Part shown: piece by piece, positions 1 through 12,062 of the stretch
How positions within the stretch are numbered: the first letter of the stretch is position 1
Layout of the letters: each line of letters opens with the position of its first letter
Assembly (NCBI GenBank): GCA_020698575.1
Contig: CM036256.1
Span: 18,491,908-18,555,907 of the forward strand
DNA length: 64,000 bases
Direction of reading: 5' to 3'
Origin: Bostrychus sinensis
Taxonomy: Eukaryota > Chordata > Actinopteri > Gobiiformes > Eleotridae
Translations under genes and position numbers: made by a program
Notes under the pieces: generated by a model
Seen by the model: the letters and a program-made list of their open reading frames with translations, nothing else
What the model was told of the DNA's origin: nothing
Databases searched by the model: none

Positions 1-2249
1 AATGTCAAGTTTTGGGAGAAGGACCGAGACTGTAAGTGTAGGACTCTGTAACGAGCACTTTGGGACATAAAATCACTGGAGCTTCACCGACTGCGGAGGA
101 CACCCCAGTGAAGGCGGACAAGGGCAGGACAATGGCCGTTCAGTGTAAAGCTAATGGTAATCCCTCTCACAGTTGCTTTTACCCAGGAGAGCTCTCAAGG
201 CTTATCCAGACTCAAATGAAGAATTGGAGCCCGCACTAATCATGTTTAATTAAGCCGCACTGGATGTTGTCGGTGGGTGGAAGGTAGTGTTAGTAGAGGA
301 TAACATGTCTTCAGAGGGATGGGTCATTGTGGTGATAGTGCTTAAGACCATGATACATAGATTAGAGCTGTTAGCTGATGTGAGTGGTGGGGCGTGGGGG
401 TGGGGGGCTGTAGGTCAACCATTACAGCCGGTCATTAGAGTAATTATGACATTATGTATTAGAGTACGGTCATTGTCTTACAACATAATGCATTTCCAGG
501 CTGAGAACTATGGCACCAATATCAATTACAACTGTAAGCAGTGATAAAGAGCCTTTGCACCTCTTGCGACTGCAGAAGGGCACTTATCAGTTGGGGCACA
601 TCACAAAATTTCTGCCTGGTTTGGTTTACAGTTAGCTTAAGTCAGGCTTATAGACAATTTTATTGAACAGCAACACTGGGAAGAAAGTTTCTCCAACTTG
701 TACAATAAATATCACTTAAAAGACAGTGATATGTTCTGTGCTAATAAAACAGCTAACAGTGGCACCATGCAACACATGAAAGTGCCATGGTCACATATCT
801 GTTCACAAACTGTTTGACATGGGCTGGCCTAGACATGTCTGGCACACTTTATGACTTAGAGTTTAGATTAAAATCACATCTGTTCTCGGGATACATTTTA
901 ACTACAGTTGCCTTTAAAAACGATTTTTGTTCAACATACTTAACACATAAGAGCGTTTACAATCTGGCATCTCTATTCTGAAAGTACAGTATATAAAACA
1001 TCATATGAGATTATTTTTGTCTTCATATAAACAGATACTTCACAGCTCGCCTGGTAGAATTGGCTTTATTCATCATCACAAAATGTTCTACAGAGACAAG
1101 CAGGCGTATTGTGAAACCAAATAAAACACACTCTTCTGCTGTGACTATGCAGATTGACCTATGTAATTCTGGCAGCGTGACCGTTTCAGATGGCAAGAGA
1201 CAAAACAAACACAATCAAACGTTTTTCCAGCCTCCCGCAGGTGTGCCTTTAAGCATTCGAGCAGATGTGACCTTCAGTGCCATTATTTTCTGCCTTTTAA
1301 AAGCATTGATTCATCTTTTTAGTGGCAAAATGTGAGAACTACGTTTTTGCTCTGTGCAAAGCAGGGACACACGACAAACACAGCAGTCAAATTCCTGACA
1401 ATTTTTTTCAATCTCAGCATCAAAGTGGTGTGAGCATCACAGTGATCCTATTAGCGGACGTGTCACTCTATTGAGCCGTGGAGAGAGATCTGACAGCAGA
1501 GCAAGAGGTTAGGAGTCCGAGGTGAGAATGGAAAGATGGTGGAAATGTATCGGACAAGAAAAGGACTGCGTTAAAGGCGCCTGAATTGAGAATAATGATT
1601 TGAGAGAGGGGCGCAGACATGTCTTTCATCTCGAGCAGGTCTGAGCTGCTCTTTCATCATTTGAGCTATACGGTACTGAAACTTGTAGCCAATAGACATT
1701 TACCTGCAGCAAGGGAGAAAAAAAGGTTTATTTTTTAAGATTATTCTCCCCCTTTTTCCTTGTTATTTCATGTTAGTTCTTATCATTTCTTGCAGTGTGA
1801 GGAATCATTAATGAGACAACAGTGAGGAACAAGCAGGTGTCAGTTAGTCTATATGTCTTATTAATATGAATGTGTGAAGAAATTAGAAGTGAAGACTCCA
1901 AATGAGAAGCCTACAATGTGCAGAAACATAGAGACAGAAGTGTGTAATGAGTCACTCTTCAGAGAAATGCCAGCAACATGGGTGTCTTGTATTTAAGTGA
2001 ATATAGCTGAGACACCACTCTTGCACTCTACCTTGAAATATTTCAAGCATTTATTATGAATTGTGATTATTTGGCTTACAGTTAATGAAATCCCAAAATT
2101 GACTATCAAAAAATGACAATATTACATTATCATCTCAATAAAAATAAAAAAAAATGTTTGTAATAATTCACTCACTGTATTTACTGAATTAATATAACTT
2201 TTGAATTGAACTGCTGAAATAATTTCACGTCTCCACAATATTCTATTTT

Positions 2250-2250
<1 letters not shown>
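1..2250. other. intergenic, no gene seen
   Basis: Only short open frames with no recognisable domain. It is mostly single-copy-looking AT-rich sequence, with no clear repeat structure or RNA gene. Confidence 0.6.
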
Positions 2251-2252
<2 letters not shown>

Positions 2253-2281
<29 letters not shown>

Positions 2282-2633
2282 CATACATACACACATACAC
2301 ATATATACATACATACACACATACATGCACACATACATACACACACATACATACATACATGCATACACATACATACAAACATGCATACACACATACATAC
2401 ACACATACATACACACATACACACATACATACACACATACACACATACATACACACATACATACACACACACATACATACATATATACATACATACATAC
2501 ATACATACATACACACATACATACATACACACATACATGCATACATACATACAGGCATACATACATGCATACATACATACATACATACAGGCATACATAC
2601 ATGCATGCATACATACATACATACATACATACA
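2253..2633. repeat. long ACAT / ACATACAC microsatellite
   Basis: About 380 bases of tetranucleotide ACAT interspersed with ACATACAC, plus occasional GCAT and AGGC variants. Long open frames on both strands here (Tyr-Val-Cys-Met or His-Thr-Tyr-Ile repeats) are artefacts of the 4-base period and are not genes. Confidence 0.97.
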
Positions 2634-3040
2634 TTGCTGTGGGGTCTCTCTGGGCCAAAACAACACTTGCAAGTCTGAGAGTCGCCAACCCAATGTCACA
2701 GCAGAAGTCTCAAGTCTTGCGAGAAAGCAGCACATCGGCGTTAACAAAACAACAAGTTAGTGATGGCTTTGTTGGTTTTTCATCATGGCAGACTGACCAA
2801 ATGGCAGAAAAAAAACTTTGTATGGATACGCAGAGGGGAAAATGAAAGTAAAGCTGAGCGAGGGATGATATAGGAGTCAACTGGACTTTACAATAATGCT
2901 TTACTCCAAAATGTAGGAGGAGCTCCAGAGAGGGAAATAAGGCAAAACAGAGAAGAAACGAGCAGACCTACTGAGCTCAGCTTTAAGGCACTGTATGTCA
3001 CAATAAAAATAATCTATTAAATGTAAAAATTTGTTTATTG

Positions 3041-3345
3041 GCCAACCTTGTCTGGCTGAAGTTAGTATCTTTGACCCTATCTTGCAGTGGTACAGAAGTC
3101 TTTTAAAAAATGTCTAATATCTCCCCTTGGCCCAAAACAAACCTTTACTATAAACTTTCAAGATGATCACAGTTACTTTTTGAATTATCTTGCTAACAGA
3201 CTTACCGACAACAAACAATAAACCAATGCCAGCGCTCATTAGAAGCCTTGACACAGAGGCACAGGGGAAGATACAAAGTACTACACCTGCTCTACCTCTC
3301 TCTGAATAGGTAATCCTGAGACGTGGTCCGGTACAATTGGCATTT
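3041..3345. repeat. degenerate copy of the 'TTATCTTGCTAACAGAC' interspersed family
   Basis: It contains 'ttagtatctttgaccctatcttgca' type sequence and ends with TTATCTTGCTAACAGAC followed by AACAAAC. The same segments recur near 42.87, 47.4-47.6, 52.1 and 60.5 kb. It looks like a SINE or LINE tail. Confidence 0.6.
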
Positions 3346-3971
3346 AAAAAAAGCACTTAGATCTCAGACAGACTGTGAATGCAAATTTGTTTCATTTAAT
3401 AACGCAACTCTGTATAGTGCCGCTCCTCAGGTGGCGAAGGCCCTGTCCTTCTCTGTATGACTCACAGTGATGCTCGGGGGCCAAACACATGCACACACCA
3501 TCTGACTAGATCCACTGTGACCCAACCTGACCCCGTCCTTCTGCCATCGCAACACTGTTTGGCTTTACTAAATGCCCTCCTAATTGAAGAGACAGCTTAA
3601 CCAGGGAGGACGGAGCAACATTCATGGGGGATTTAGGTGGGAAATGTATTTTCACTGGAGGTTAGCTTAGTCACCAGCTTAGTCATCAGTAATGTGACTT
3701 CTAGCTGGTTCCCTGTGCCCCAGGAAGCCTAAGCCCCAACACTGCTGTTAATAAAAGTAAAGCTCTATATAAAGGTGGAGGAAGGAAATGTCCGGCTTCA
3801 GCAAGATGGGATTACTGCAAAAACTGGTTATATGACAGATTTAAAACTGTATTACCTTGTACTCTTAAACACAGACCGTATGTAACTTAAAGCAACACAT
3901 AACTTTTTAGTAAAGCAATCATGCACTGCTGCATGGCATTGTGTGATCCTGTAGCTGTGGGTGATCTAAAT

Positions 3972-4243
3972 CAGTGGTTCTCAAACTGGGGTATGCAGGG
4001 TTTTTCTGGTGGTCTTAAATCCTGATTTAGTTTTATTCCTTTTTTAAATTTTTGCTGACTACTGCTTAGTCCTGGTTTAGGAGTTTAGATATGGTTTAGT
4101 CCTGGTTTAAATCTGCTTTAGACATGGTTTAATCCTGCTGCCCTTATTTTGTAAATCAGTTCCAGTGCTAATTCTCATTTCATCCAAGACAAGATTTAGG
4201 CTCATTTTCCGAGGTGGTTGTGTGAAGAGTTTGATAAACCCTG
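3972..4243. mobile_element. hAT-type MITE with perfect 8-bp duplication
   Basis: The left end CAGTGGTTCTCAAACTG and the right end (reverse complement CAGGGTTTATCAAACTC) form imperfect terminal inverted repeats. Both flanks carry ATCTAAAT (3964-3971 and 4244-4251), the 8-bp duplication typical of hAT elements. The 272-base body has no coding capacity, so it must have been moved by another element's transposase. Confidence 0.88.
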
Positions 4244-4893
4244 ATCTAAATAATTTTATTGATAAAGTTTGAGTATGTAACACAATTCAGGATGAGTTAG
4301 TAGTGGTATAGGCAAACTGAGGCGTTTGCAAAGTCTTCAGCTTACGAGTAATATGGTAAATAGTTTGTATTAATTGGCGTTTCTGAAAGCTGTCAGAGCA
4401 CACGCTGGATTCCTCTCACTCAGTGCTCGCAGTTATCTCGACTGTGTGAGATTGGTGTTTGTCCGGTTATGGCAGCTCCCGTTCTCCGACGCTCCCCGCA
4501 GGCCCCAAAGTGCTGATCCAACACACTTCATAAGGGAAGTTATTCAGTGTTAATCACAGAGCTCCCTCTAGATGCTTCTTTCTGTACGAGTCAGCCCCAG
4601 TTTGATTAATGTGAAGTGGGCCGCTGTGGTGCTGCAGGCTCCCGGTGCCACCCAGCACTACTGAATAAATGAACACAACTAATTGTTTGTTTATGATTTG
4701 AAATATTAATAATATTGAATCTATGAGCTTGTCAGATGAAAGAGTCGTCTGGGCCAAATATGCACTGTAGTCTATGTTTAATAAATGTATTGGGCAAATT
4801 AGATTGTAATTATTTCATTCCCATAAGAAACAGATGTGTTTTTACTTTAATTACACTTAGACCATGTTTTGGGAAGTTTCCAGAAGTAAACAG

Positions 4894-5649
4894 CAGAGGT
4901 GGGGGTAAGTCACTTACGTGGAAGTCACAAGGAAGTCTTAACCTTCAAGTTACAGCCGCTCCAAGTCAGTCTTTATGAGAACCAAGCAAGTCGAGTCACT
5001 GCCTTATGTCAAGCATGACAAGTCGGGTCACTGCTTTTAGTCAGCGAGTCTTGTCAAGTCATATATGTGTAGTTTTTGGCTGAAATGTTTTTATACATTA
5101 ACATTAGTCTACAGACAGTAGTTATCTCAAACAATGTCTAGCAACAAAAAAAGTGTAGGGCTACAAAGCTGAGTTTTTTTTTAAATGGAATAAACAAAAT
5201 GAGAGGTCCTGTCCTTAAGACTTAAAGACATGCATACTGTAAGTGGAAATACAAACAGAAAGTCGACATAATTTCTCAAAATAAAGTGAATAAATCCAAT
5301 TACAATGCACTGTGTTAGCAAAAAATAAAAATACATTTGACAGAACTTTGATGCTCAAGCCAAGTCACGAAATCATGTCATAAAGTGGTCCATGGCTCAT
5401 TAACATAAGTAAACACAAATGCGCCGCTGTGTTAATGCATTTACGTTACACTCAAAGTCATCCTGGATTTTCAGTAAAAACAAGTCATTTCAAGTCATTT
5501 AGCTCAAGTTCGAGTCAAGTCTAAAGTCATGAATAGCAAGTCCAAAGTCAAGTCTTTTTGGAGTATTTGTCAAGCAAGTCTCAAGTCCAAAAAATTGTGA
5601 CTTAAGCTTGACTCAAGTCAATTCATGCAACTCGAGTCTCCCACCTCTG
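4894..5649. mobile_element. hAT-type MITE, CAAGTC-rich, with perfect 8-bp duplication
   Basis: The termini CAGAGGTGGGGG and (reverse complement of the right end) CAGAGGTGGGAG match at 11 of 12 bases. The flanks are GTAAACAG on both sides (4886-4893 and 5650-5657). The 756-base interior is made largely of degenerate AAGTCA / CAAGTC units and has no ORF. It is a non-autonomous hAT element with a clean empty-site structure. Confidence 0.92.
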
Positions 5650-5657
5650 GTAAACAG

Positions 5658-8000
5658 TTTAAAGTTTACTTATGTAGAAAGTACTTACTGTTACTATGAC
5701 TACTTCAAGAGCTACTACTTCTACTGTAATGCTACCACTTTTTACTACTACCAGCCTCCTTGAACATTTGAAACATAGAAATGAAGGGCTAGATACAATG
5801 TGTTAAAGCTGATGATTACACTTGCTCCTAACATTTACTGCATATTGCATTTGTATTTGACTTTACTACAATTACATGTCATTCCCATAAGAAAACAATG
5901 TGAACTGCTCCACGCACATGACCAGAGAGACATTTGGTATACATGCAATGGCCTGGATAATTACCATTAAACATGATTGCACTGCGAGGATCCTCAAGCT
6001 CAAAGGACAAGTATTCCCGAGCCTCTGATTAAGGGACTATTATACAGTATGTTCTGCTCTAGAGCCACTTAAAGAAAGCACCATGGTCTCCACTGGCACT
6101 GCGATAATGAGTACAGAGACTGTGGTGTAAAAACTTGGAAACGTCTACCCACTGGTTCTCTTCAAATGTCGCAGTTTGGGGCTCAGCTGGGCTTCTTCCA
6201 GTTCTTTTGCTGTCTTGACTTTCTCTTTGGAGTTTAAAATAAATCTAAATCTATCTCCCTGCCAGTGCAGACCTTAGGCAGAGTTTTGTTTATGCTTCTT
6301 TATCAGTAATCTGGGAAGCATTGTAAATCCCTGGCATCTAAGTCTTTCATCTCCATACACAACACCTCCTCGCTGCATCATTAGCGCTGCAGCAGTAATG
6401 AGTGTGGGGCGAACAATGGCAATGAAGTAAAGAGTAGCAGTGGCACTAATGCTAGTCATTATACAAAGACTTGATGTAAATCCCAATGCCACTGTTAATC
6501 TTGGTAAGGACACAGTTACAGGGCTCGCAAAATGAAATGAGATTGATGGAGCAATAAAGCGGAGCAGAAATCTCAATCTAACTAAAGCAAATAATATGGC
6601 ATTTTTATTTGGTGAGTGGTGTTTTACCTCAAAATACCTCCCAAAATGAGGAATGACATAATTTTAAAACTCTGTGAACTGTGTTTTTAGATAATATCTA
6701 AAAATATCATAGCATTGCTGAATGCCCCAAACATTGTAGAAGGATGCCACAGAAGGGATGGTGCACATGAATCCAGAAATTCACATTCAGAAATTCAAAT
6801 TCAGGAAAGGCATTGGACATGAAAACATATGCCAAATTAAATATTTTCAGGACTAACTTACACTTCACTGTTTTACAGTCAGTCTCGCCACAGTCTAATA
6901 GCAAAAAACTAATATTTTGGAAAGGGGGAATGTCTCAAACAAGGTTTTGTCACATTTACTTCATGGGGGAAATACATCATGATTCTATCTTTCACTTTAT
7001 TATATAGTAGTGAACAGACAGTAAACAGTAGTAAACAGAGGCATTCTCCTTTGGGTTTTCTGTAATTTCCACCACACTAAAGAGAATCCTGGGGTTATTG
7101 TTTTAGATTTGAATACTTACTCCTCAGATGTCACATAGACAGAAGAGTGACCACCCCAGGGGATGACACAGAATAAGAAATATTAAGGCAAATATGCGTT
7201 ACTATAAGATATTATATTTCATATCATAGTGATATTGCTAATACAAAACTGTTTCATTTTCTGGAAATTTTAAGGTCAAAAAGTACCATAGTTGGAGAAT
7301 AACTAAATACTTAAAACCTTAGACCAAATATCTCGCAGATTGCTTCTAGAAAAACATCTAACTTACTATAGGCAATACACATTTGAGTTGTTGAGAGTTT
7401 CCCTTTTTATGATAACAACTAACAATCACAACCACTATTTTTAGCCTAAATCTGACAGAATCTTGTTTTACACTTTATCTGAAGGCTGCCACATTCAACA
7501 TTTAGTAAGAGTTTGCTGGTTGAAGCTGACTGAAAGGATTTTACGCTCTGTCCAAAGTCAAATTCCTTTACTTATTTATTATGTTAATTTCATTTTCAAA
7601 TCTCTGAGTACAGTATTTCCTACTGGGTGTATTAGTGAAGGCATGTCACATGGCTGTCATTCTTCAAATTTCAGCTCTGCATAAAAAAACACCACTTTTT
7701 TAAGTTTATAAAAGTTCCTCCTTCTTATCTGATTTTCACTGTTGCCTCTCACTGTTAAAATGGCCTAGCACTATTTAACATCTTATCAATATTCTGGTCC
7801 ACCTCACACTCCTTATCAGTACTGGCAGAAGAAGACAACTCTTTTAATTCACTAAATGAACACGTCCTAGTACTAAGTGAATGGTTTTTTAATAGCTCTC
7901 AGTAGACAAGTCTTTAGAAAAGGGAAACCCAGGCTGAAGGGTTGTTGTCCTGACAATCTGATTTCCCTGTGGCTGACATTTCAGGTACATTTTTCTAGTT

Positions 8001-8002
<2 letters not shown>
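5658..8002. other. intergenic, no gene seen
   Basis: A degenerate TAC/ACT tract lies at about 5690-5760. The rest shows only short random frames. Confidence 0.55.

Positions 8003-8032
<30 letters not shown>
8003..8032. repeat. poly(T) tract, 30 bases
   Basis: An uninterrupted run of 30 T. It could be the reverse-complemented tail of a retroposed sequence, but no source element is recognisable next to it. Confidence 0.95.
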
Positions 8033-8036
<4 letters not shown>

Positions 8037-9566
8037 GTCACCTCATTATGATTTTAGAACCTTTAGAGTAGAAATTTATGAGACTGATTTACAGTATACT
8101 CCAAAACATATTGGAGAATGTATTTGTTGCTTATAGGGCTATATTCTAATACATGGGGAAGAAGTTTTACACTAAAAACAGTAATTGTATTTATTATACT
8201 GGTAAAACGGGGGGAACTGAGGGATGTAAAGCCTAAATTTGTAATTGGCAGAGTTAAAAATCCAAGGATTTTTTTTACAGCCAGAACTTCTTTAAAGTCT
8301 TTTCCCTAAGGCACAGACATCAAAATAAGGTGACTGCTTTTTTCTGGGAATGGTGCTGGAGCAACAATTATAAAGATGTTCCTGGAACATCAACAACACA
8401 GGGAAATCAGATTGTGCGTTCTGTCCACACACAGTTTAGCAAATAAACACAATAGTCACCTCTCACTTGAAACACTGACTAACAAAGTGGTAAAACATTG
8501 AAATTCTCTGATCAATTAGGAGAAAGTCAGAGGGAGCGATGCTCGACAGTATCTTTCTAAGCAGCTCTCCCCGTCGGCTGTTAAAGCGGCCCTCTGGCCT
8601 GCTCTGAAGTATTGTCAGCTATTATTCCTCATGCCTCCCATGGGCCCGTCCTTCTCCATAAAGTCTTCCCCTTCACTGCCTCCTCTCACGGCGGTACGCT
8701 TGTTAAACACACACACACATTAGTCCAACTCATGTTCCCGTCGAGGCCCACCAGTCTGCCTCCTCTGAGATACTGAGCTCAAAGTCAGACCTTAGACTAT
8801 TTCTGTGTTTGCAACAATACTGTGACTACTGTACTGTTTCACACTGGTACATTCATTTCATTCATCAGCTAAATAGTATTTCAATAGGGTATATTTTGGG
8901 CAGCATTGGTTTTTCTGCTGGTTTGTTTATTAGCAAGATAACTCAAAAAGTAATGGTTGGAGTTTGATGTAATTTTAGGATATGTTAATAATGGGCCAAC
9001 CAAATTTTTAAAGATTCTTTACCAGTGTGGTTACTTTGCACAGAAAGCTGGATTCTCACAAGATTGGTAAGTTCACATTGGTAAGGGTTTTAGCTTTGTC
9101 AACAGCAAAAAATTTAAACAAATGCTGTTCAGAAAAGATCAGAAATGGTTATGAACAAGGTACGTTTTTGTGGCTCCAGATCCAAAGTAAAACTATAATG
9201 CCCCGGCAGAGCTCTGTGCAATGTGAGTGCCTCTACTGTAGTTTGATCTTAAAATGACAACATAATTTTTTTTAATAAATTGTAATTGCATCCTTTAAGT
9301 CCAGGTCCCAATTTACCTCATTAAACTTTTCAGTTTCTATAAATGGGGAATTGACAGATGTATTGTTTAATCAAAATCTTCAATGCAAATTTGACAGATA
9401 GATGTTCTTTACAGTCATTTTCTACTGGTTTGACTGTGGGCCCTTTTTTTGCCCTGATTATGTTATGCATATTCATCATATGAATATTTCATACTGACAA
9501 ACTTCTTACAGAACCAAAGTTTTCTTTCCCCTACAATATTTTGTTACCACCTTTATAGCACACATA
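8033..9566. other. intergenic, no gene seen; possible non-coding element at 8517-8710
   Basis: A non-repetitive, relatively GC-rich block at 8517-8710 stands out from AT-rich flanks. A short copy of the 'GTTTATTAGCAAGATAACTC' repeat tail lies at about 8920-9000. No coding signal. Confidence 0.5.
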
Positions 9567-10006
9567 CACTGACTGGCCAAAAAAAGTCACCACCTGGATT
9601 TAGGTAAGTAGGTAAGAGCCTCCCTGCAGTTGGTCAGATGTGGGTTCAGCAATGTTATGTGCCCAAAGAATGAGGTCAGTTGACTACCTGAATATACTGA
9701 ATGACCAGGTTACTTCATCAATGGATTTTTTCTTTCCTGATGGCATGGGCTTATTCCATGATGACAATACCATGATTCATTGAGCTTAAACAGTGAAAGA
9801 GTGGTTCAGGGAACATGGATTGGCCACCACAGAGTCCAGACCTTAACCCTAGATTTCCGTCCATTGTTGCATACATTTTTTGCCAAGATCTTGTAATGAT
9901 GATGGGAGAGTTGGACCACTGCACAGTCTTCTCCAGCACATTCCAAAGATTCTCCTTGGGGTTAAAGTCTGATCTCTGTGATGGCCAATCCATAAATAAA
10001 AAATGA
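9567..10006. mobile_element. degraded Tc1/mariner-type transposon, internally inverted
   Basis: The left terminus CACTGACTGGCCAAAAA follows a TA dinucleotide (9565-9566), as in Tc1-family insertions. On the plus strand at about 9813-9850 the frame reads DWPPQSPDLNP, the hallmark around the second catalytic Asp of Tc1 transposases. On the minus strand, ending at 9993, a second copy reads DWPSQRSDFNPKENLWNVLE and continues further towards the catalytic Glu/Asp region. The two copies face each other, so the remnant is a palindrome-like rearrangement and cannot encode a full transposase. No right terminus was found. Confidence 0.85.
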
Positions 10007-11829
10007 GTTCAAATAAGCTGAACGCTAAAACTACATTCAACCTCTCCATGACCCATTTGTGGGTCCACACCCAGCAATTGAGAATCATCCTTCTCATTAG
10101 GTCCAAAGTGAATAAAGAGAAGTGGGACACTGTTGTGCAGTGACCAACCAGAACAGAACAGACTACACTTAAAGGGAGCGGTTTAAAGACAAAGACAAAT
10201 ATGATTATGAAAACTACTACTACTTTAATTGGTACTTATTGTAGATATGTAAATATTTTATTTTTTTTCCAAACAAGTTTCAGATGTCTGCATTTACATT
10301 TGTACATTTGAAATGTAGGCTAAACAGAGAGATTTTTTATATCATTGATCATTTTATGGGTGTGTAATTTTAGTTTTTGTACATGTTGTGTAAGTATTAT
10401 GGGAGCAGCTCATATGTTCATTTCTTTTATCTGTTTCTTGTACCCCTGGGGTGCTTCCCACTTCAGCACATCTCCAGTCAGATGCACCGTGTTAGCTTTA
10501 AACAGCCAGGATCTTTAAACACACCACATGCTTCTGTTTAACTACACTCTCTCAGTATCTTCCTCTTGCACACCTTCTCCCTGCAGACTCATATTTAAAA
10601 ATCATATTGGTTTTTGGCGTAATTCAAACAGTGCTTCCAGCACATACTGGGGTTATGGTGTTAACTTAACCAAAGTTAGAGCAGATGAAAAATGTAGTTT
10701 TAAAAAGTAATGTTGATGCTGCGGTGGTAAAACGCATGCATCCTGCCATGTACAGTAATGTTTCAAAGTACTCTTAAAGCATGTTACAACATATGATGAA
10801 ACCAGTGCTTTGAGCTTCGCCAACCTTTCCTGCTAAAGTTATTTAACGTCCTTATTCATACCACTGGGAATAGTAGTTTGGTTTGATGTAGTGGTACATT
10901 TCACAACCAGATCTGCATCAACCACCTCTTCACATTCATTGAGAATGGGAGCATCAGAGCAAATTGTGTCTGGCTTAAATCTCAAGAGAAACATGCCTGG
11001 TGAATGTTGATGAAGTTGCGTCTTAAGATGCTAGTCTAATCAAAGCTGTGCCGTGCTGCTTGCCTAAGGCTCCACCAGTAGCCCTTTGGGGGATTAAAGA
11101 TGATTTCCTGCTTGGTCCAAGTCCCTTTTGTGAGGGTCCAGCTCCAAAATGTACTATCCTTGTCACACACACCTAAGCTGTTTGATGCGGGGCATGTCTC
11201 CAGCCTCATCTATCACAGTAAGCGTGAATGGCGGAGGTGGACGCAGAGGAACGCTGTATACTTAGTAATCTGTGCCAGGCCTGCTCCCTGACTGGAGAAT
11301 GGAGACCTTGTATACGCAGCCTCCAGATGGGCGAAGACAACACAACACTGCAACTCTCTAGTGGGGAACGCGCTAAATGTGTGAGGCAGATTAGGAAGGC
11401 TGAGTTTGATGCATGCCAACGCTTTGTGAACAAACATAGCATGAGCATAATATTAATGCCAAACCAACAGTCTTAAAATTTCTATCTACAAACCTCTAAG
11501 AATGTTTACCATGACCTTTTCCATTTGGTTATTTTAGACTGTAAATATTGTATTAAAATAGTACCCAAAAACAGAACAACGGTTGCTAAAATTTGCAATA
11601 ACCGTCATGAATTAAAAAGCTTTTTAGAGTTGAATTTGTTAGAGGTGTTAGTTGGAAGGGAAACAATGATATTTTCAAAGAAACATATTTTTGTAAATAT
11701 ATCAAGTACTGTGAATTATTTAAACGTTTACGTTACGTTACGTTTACGTTAAGTGTTCAAATATTGCAAAACATGTTTTATATTTAGAGTGATTTTAAAA
11801 ATTAAAAATAAATATACAATAGCTGTACA
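10007..11829. other. intergenic downstream of brinp3, no gene seen
   Basis: No coding similarity. Overlapping open frames on both strands at 11206-11476 share no known motif. A small ACGTT repeat lies at 11724-11750. Confidence 0.55.
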
Positions 11830-12062
11830 TATTGTTTGTACTCAAACTTTTATTTCTGTTTTCTCACCATTGTTTTACTTTGTACAGAAGTATTCATTTT
11901 GACAACAACAGTTTCATAAAAATACACTGAGATTGTAAAAATTTCTATTTTAATTTCACAATTTGTATGTATAACATACCACACATGTGACACAAATGGA
12001 CCCAGCGGACAGAGCACTTTTGCCTGTGTGCGACACAGACACAGTACGAACATGAACAGCCT
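11830..12062 (-). promoter_or_regulatory. brinp3: brinp3 3' UTR with poly(A) signal
   Basis: Minus-strand AATAAA occurs at 11854-11849, about 210 bases after the stop codon, and is the first canonical signal downstream of it. A variant ATTAAA lies near 11950. No coding similarity is visible here. A longer UTR using a later signal is possible. Confidence 0.55.

Noticed and set aside
2181..2845. Several 115-190-codon open frames over the ACAT array
   Set aside because: They result from the tetranucleotide period, with only Tyr, Val, Cys, Met or His, Thr, Ile repeats.
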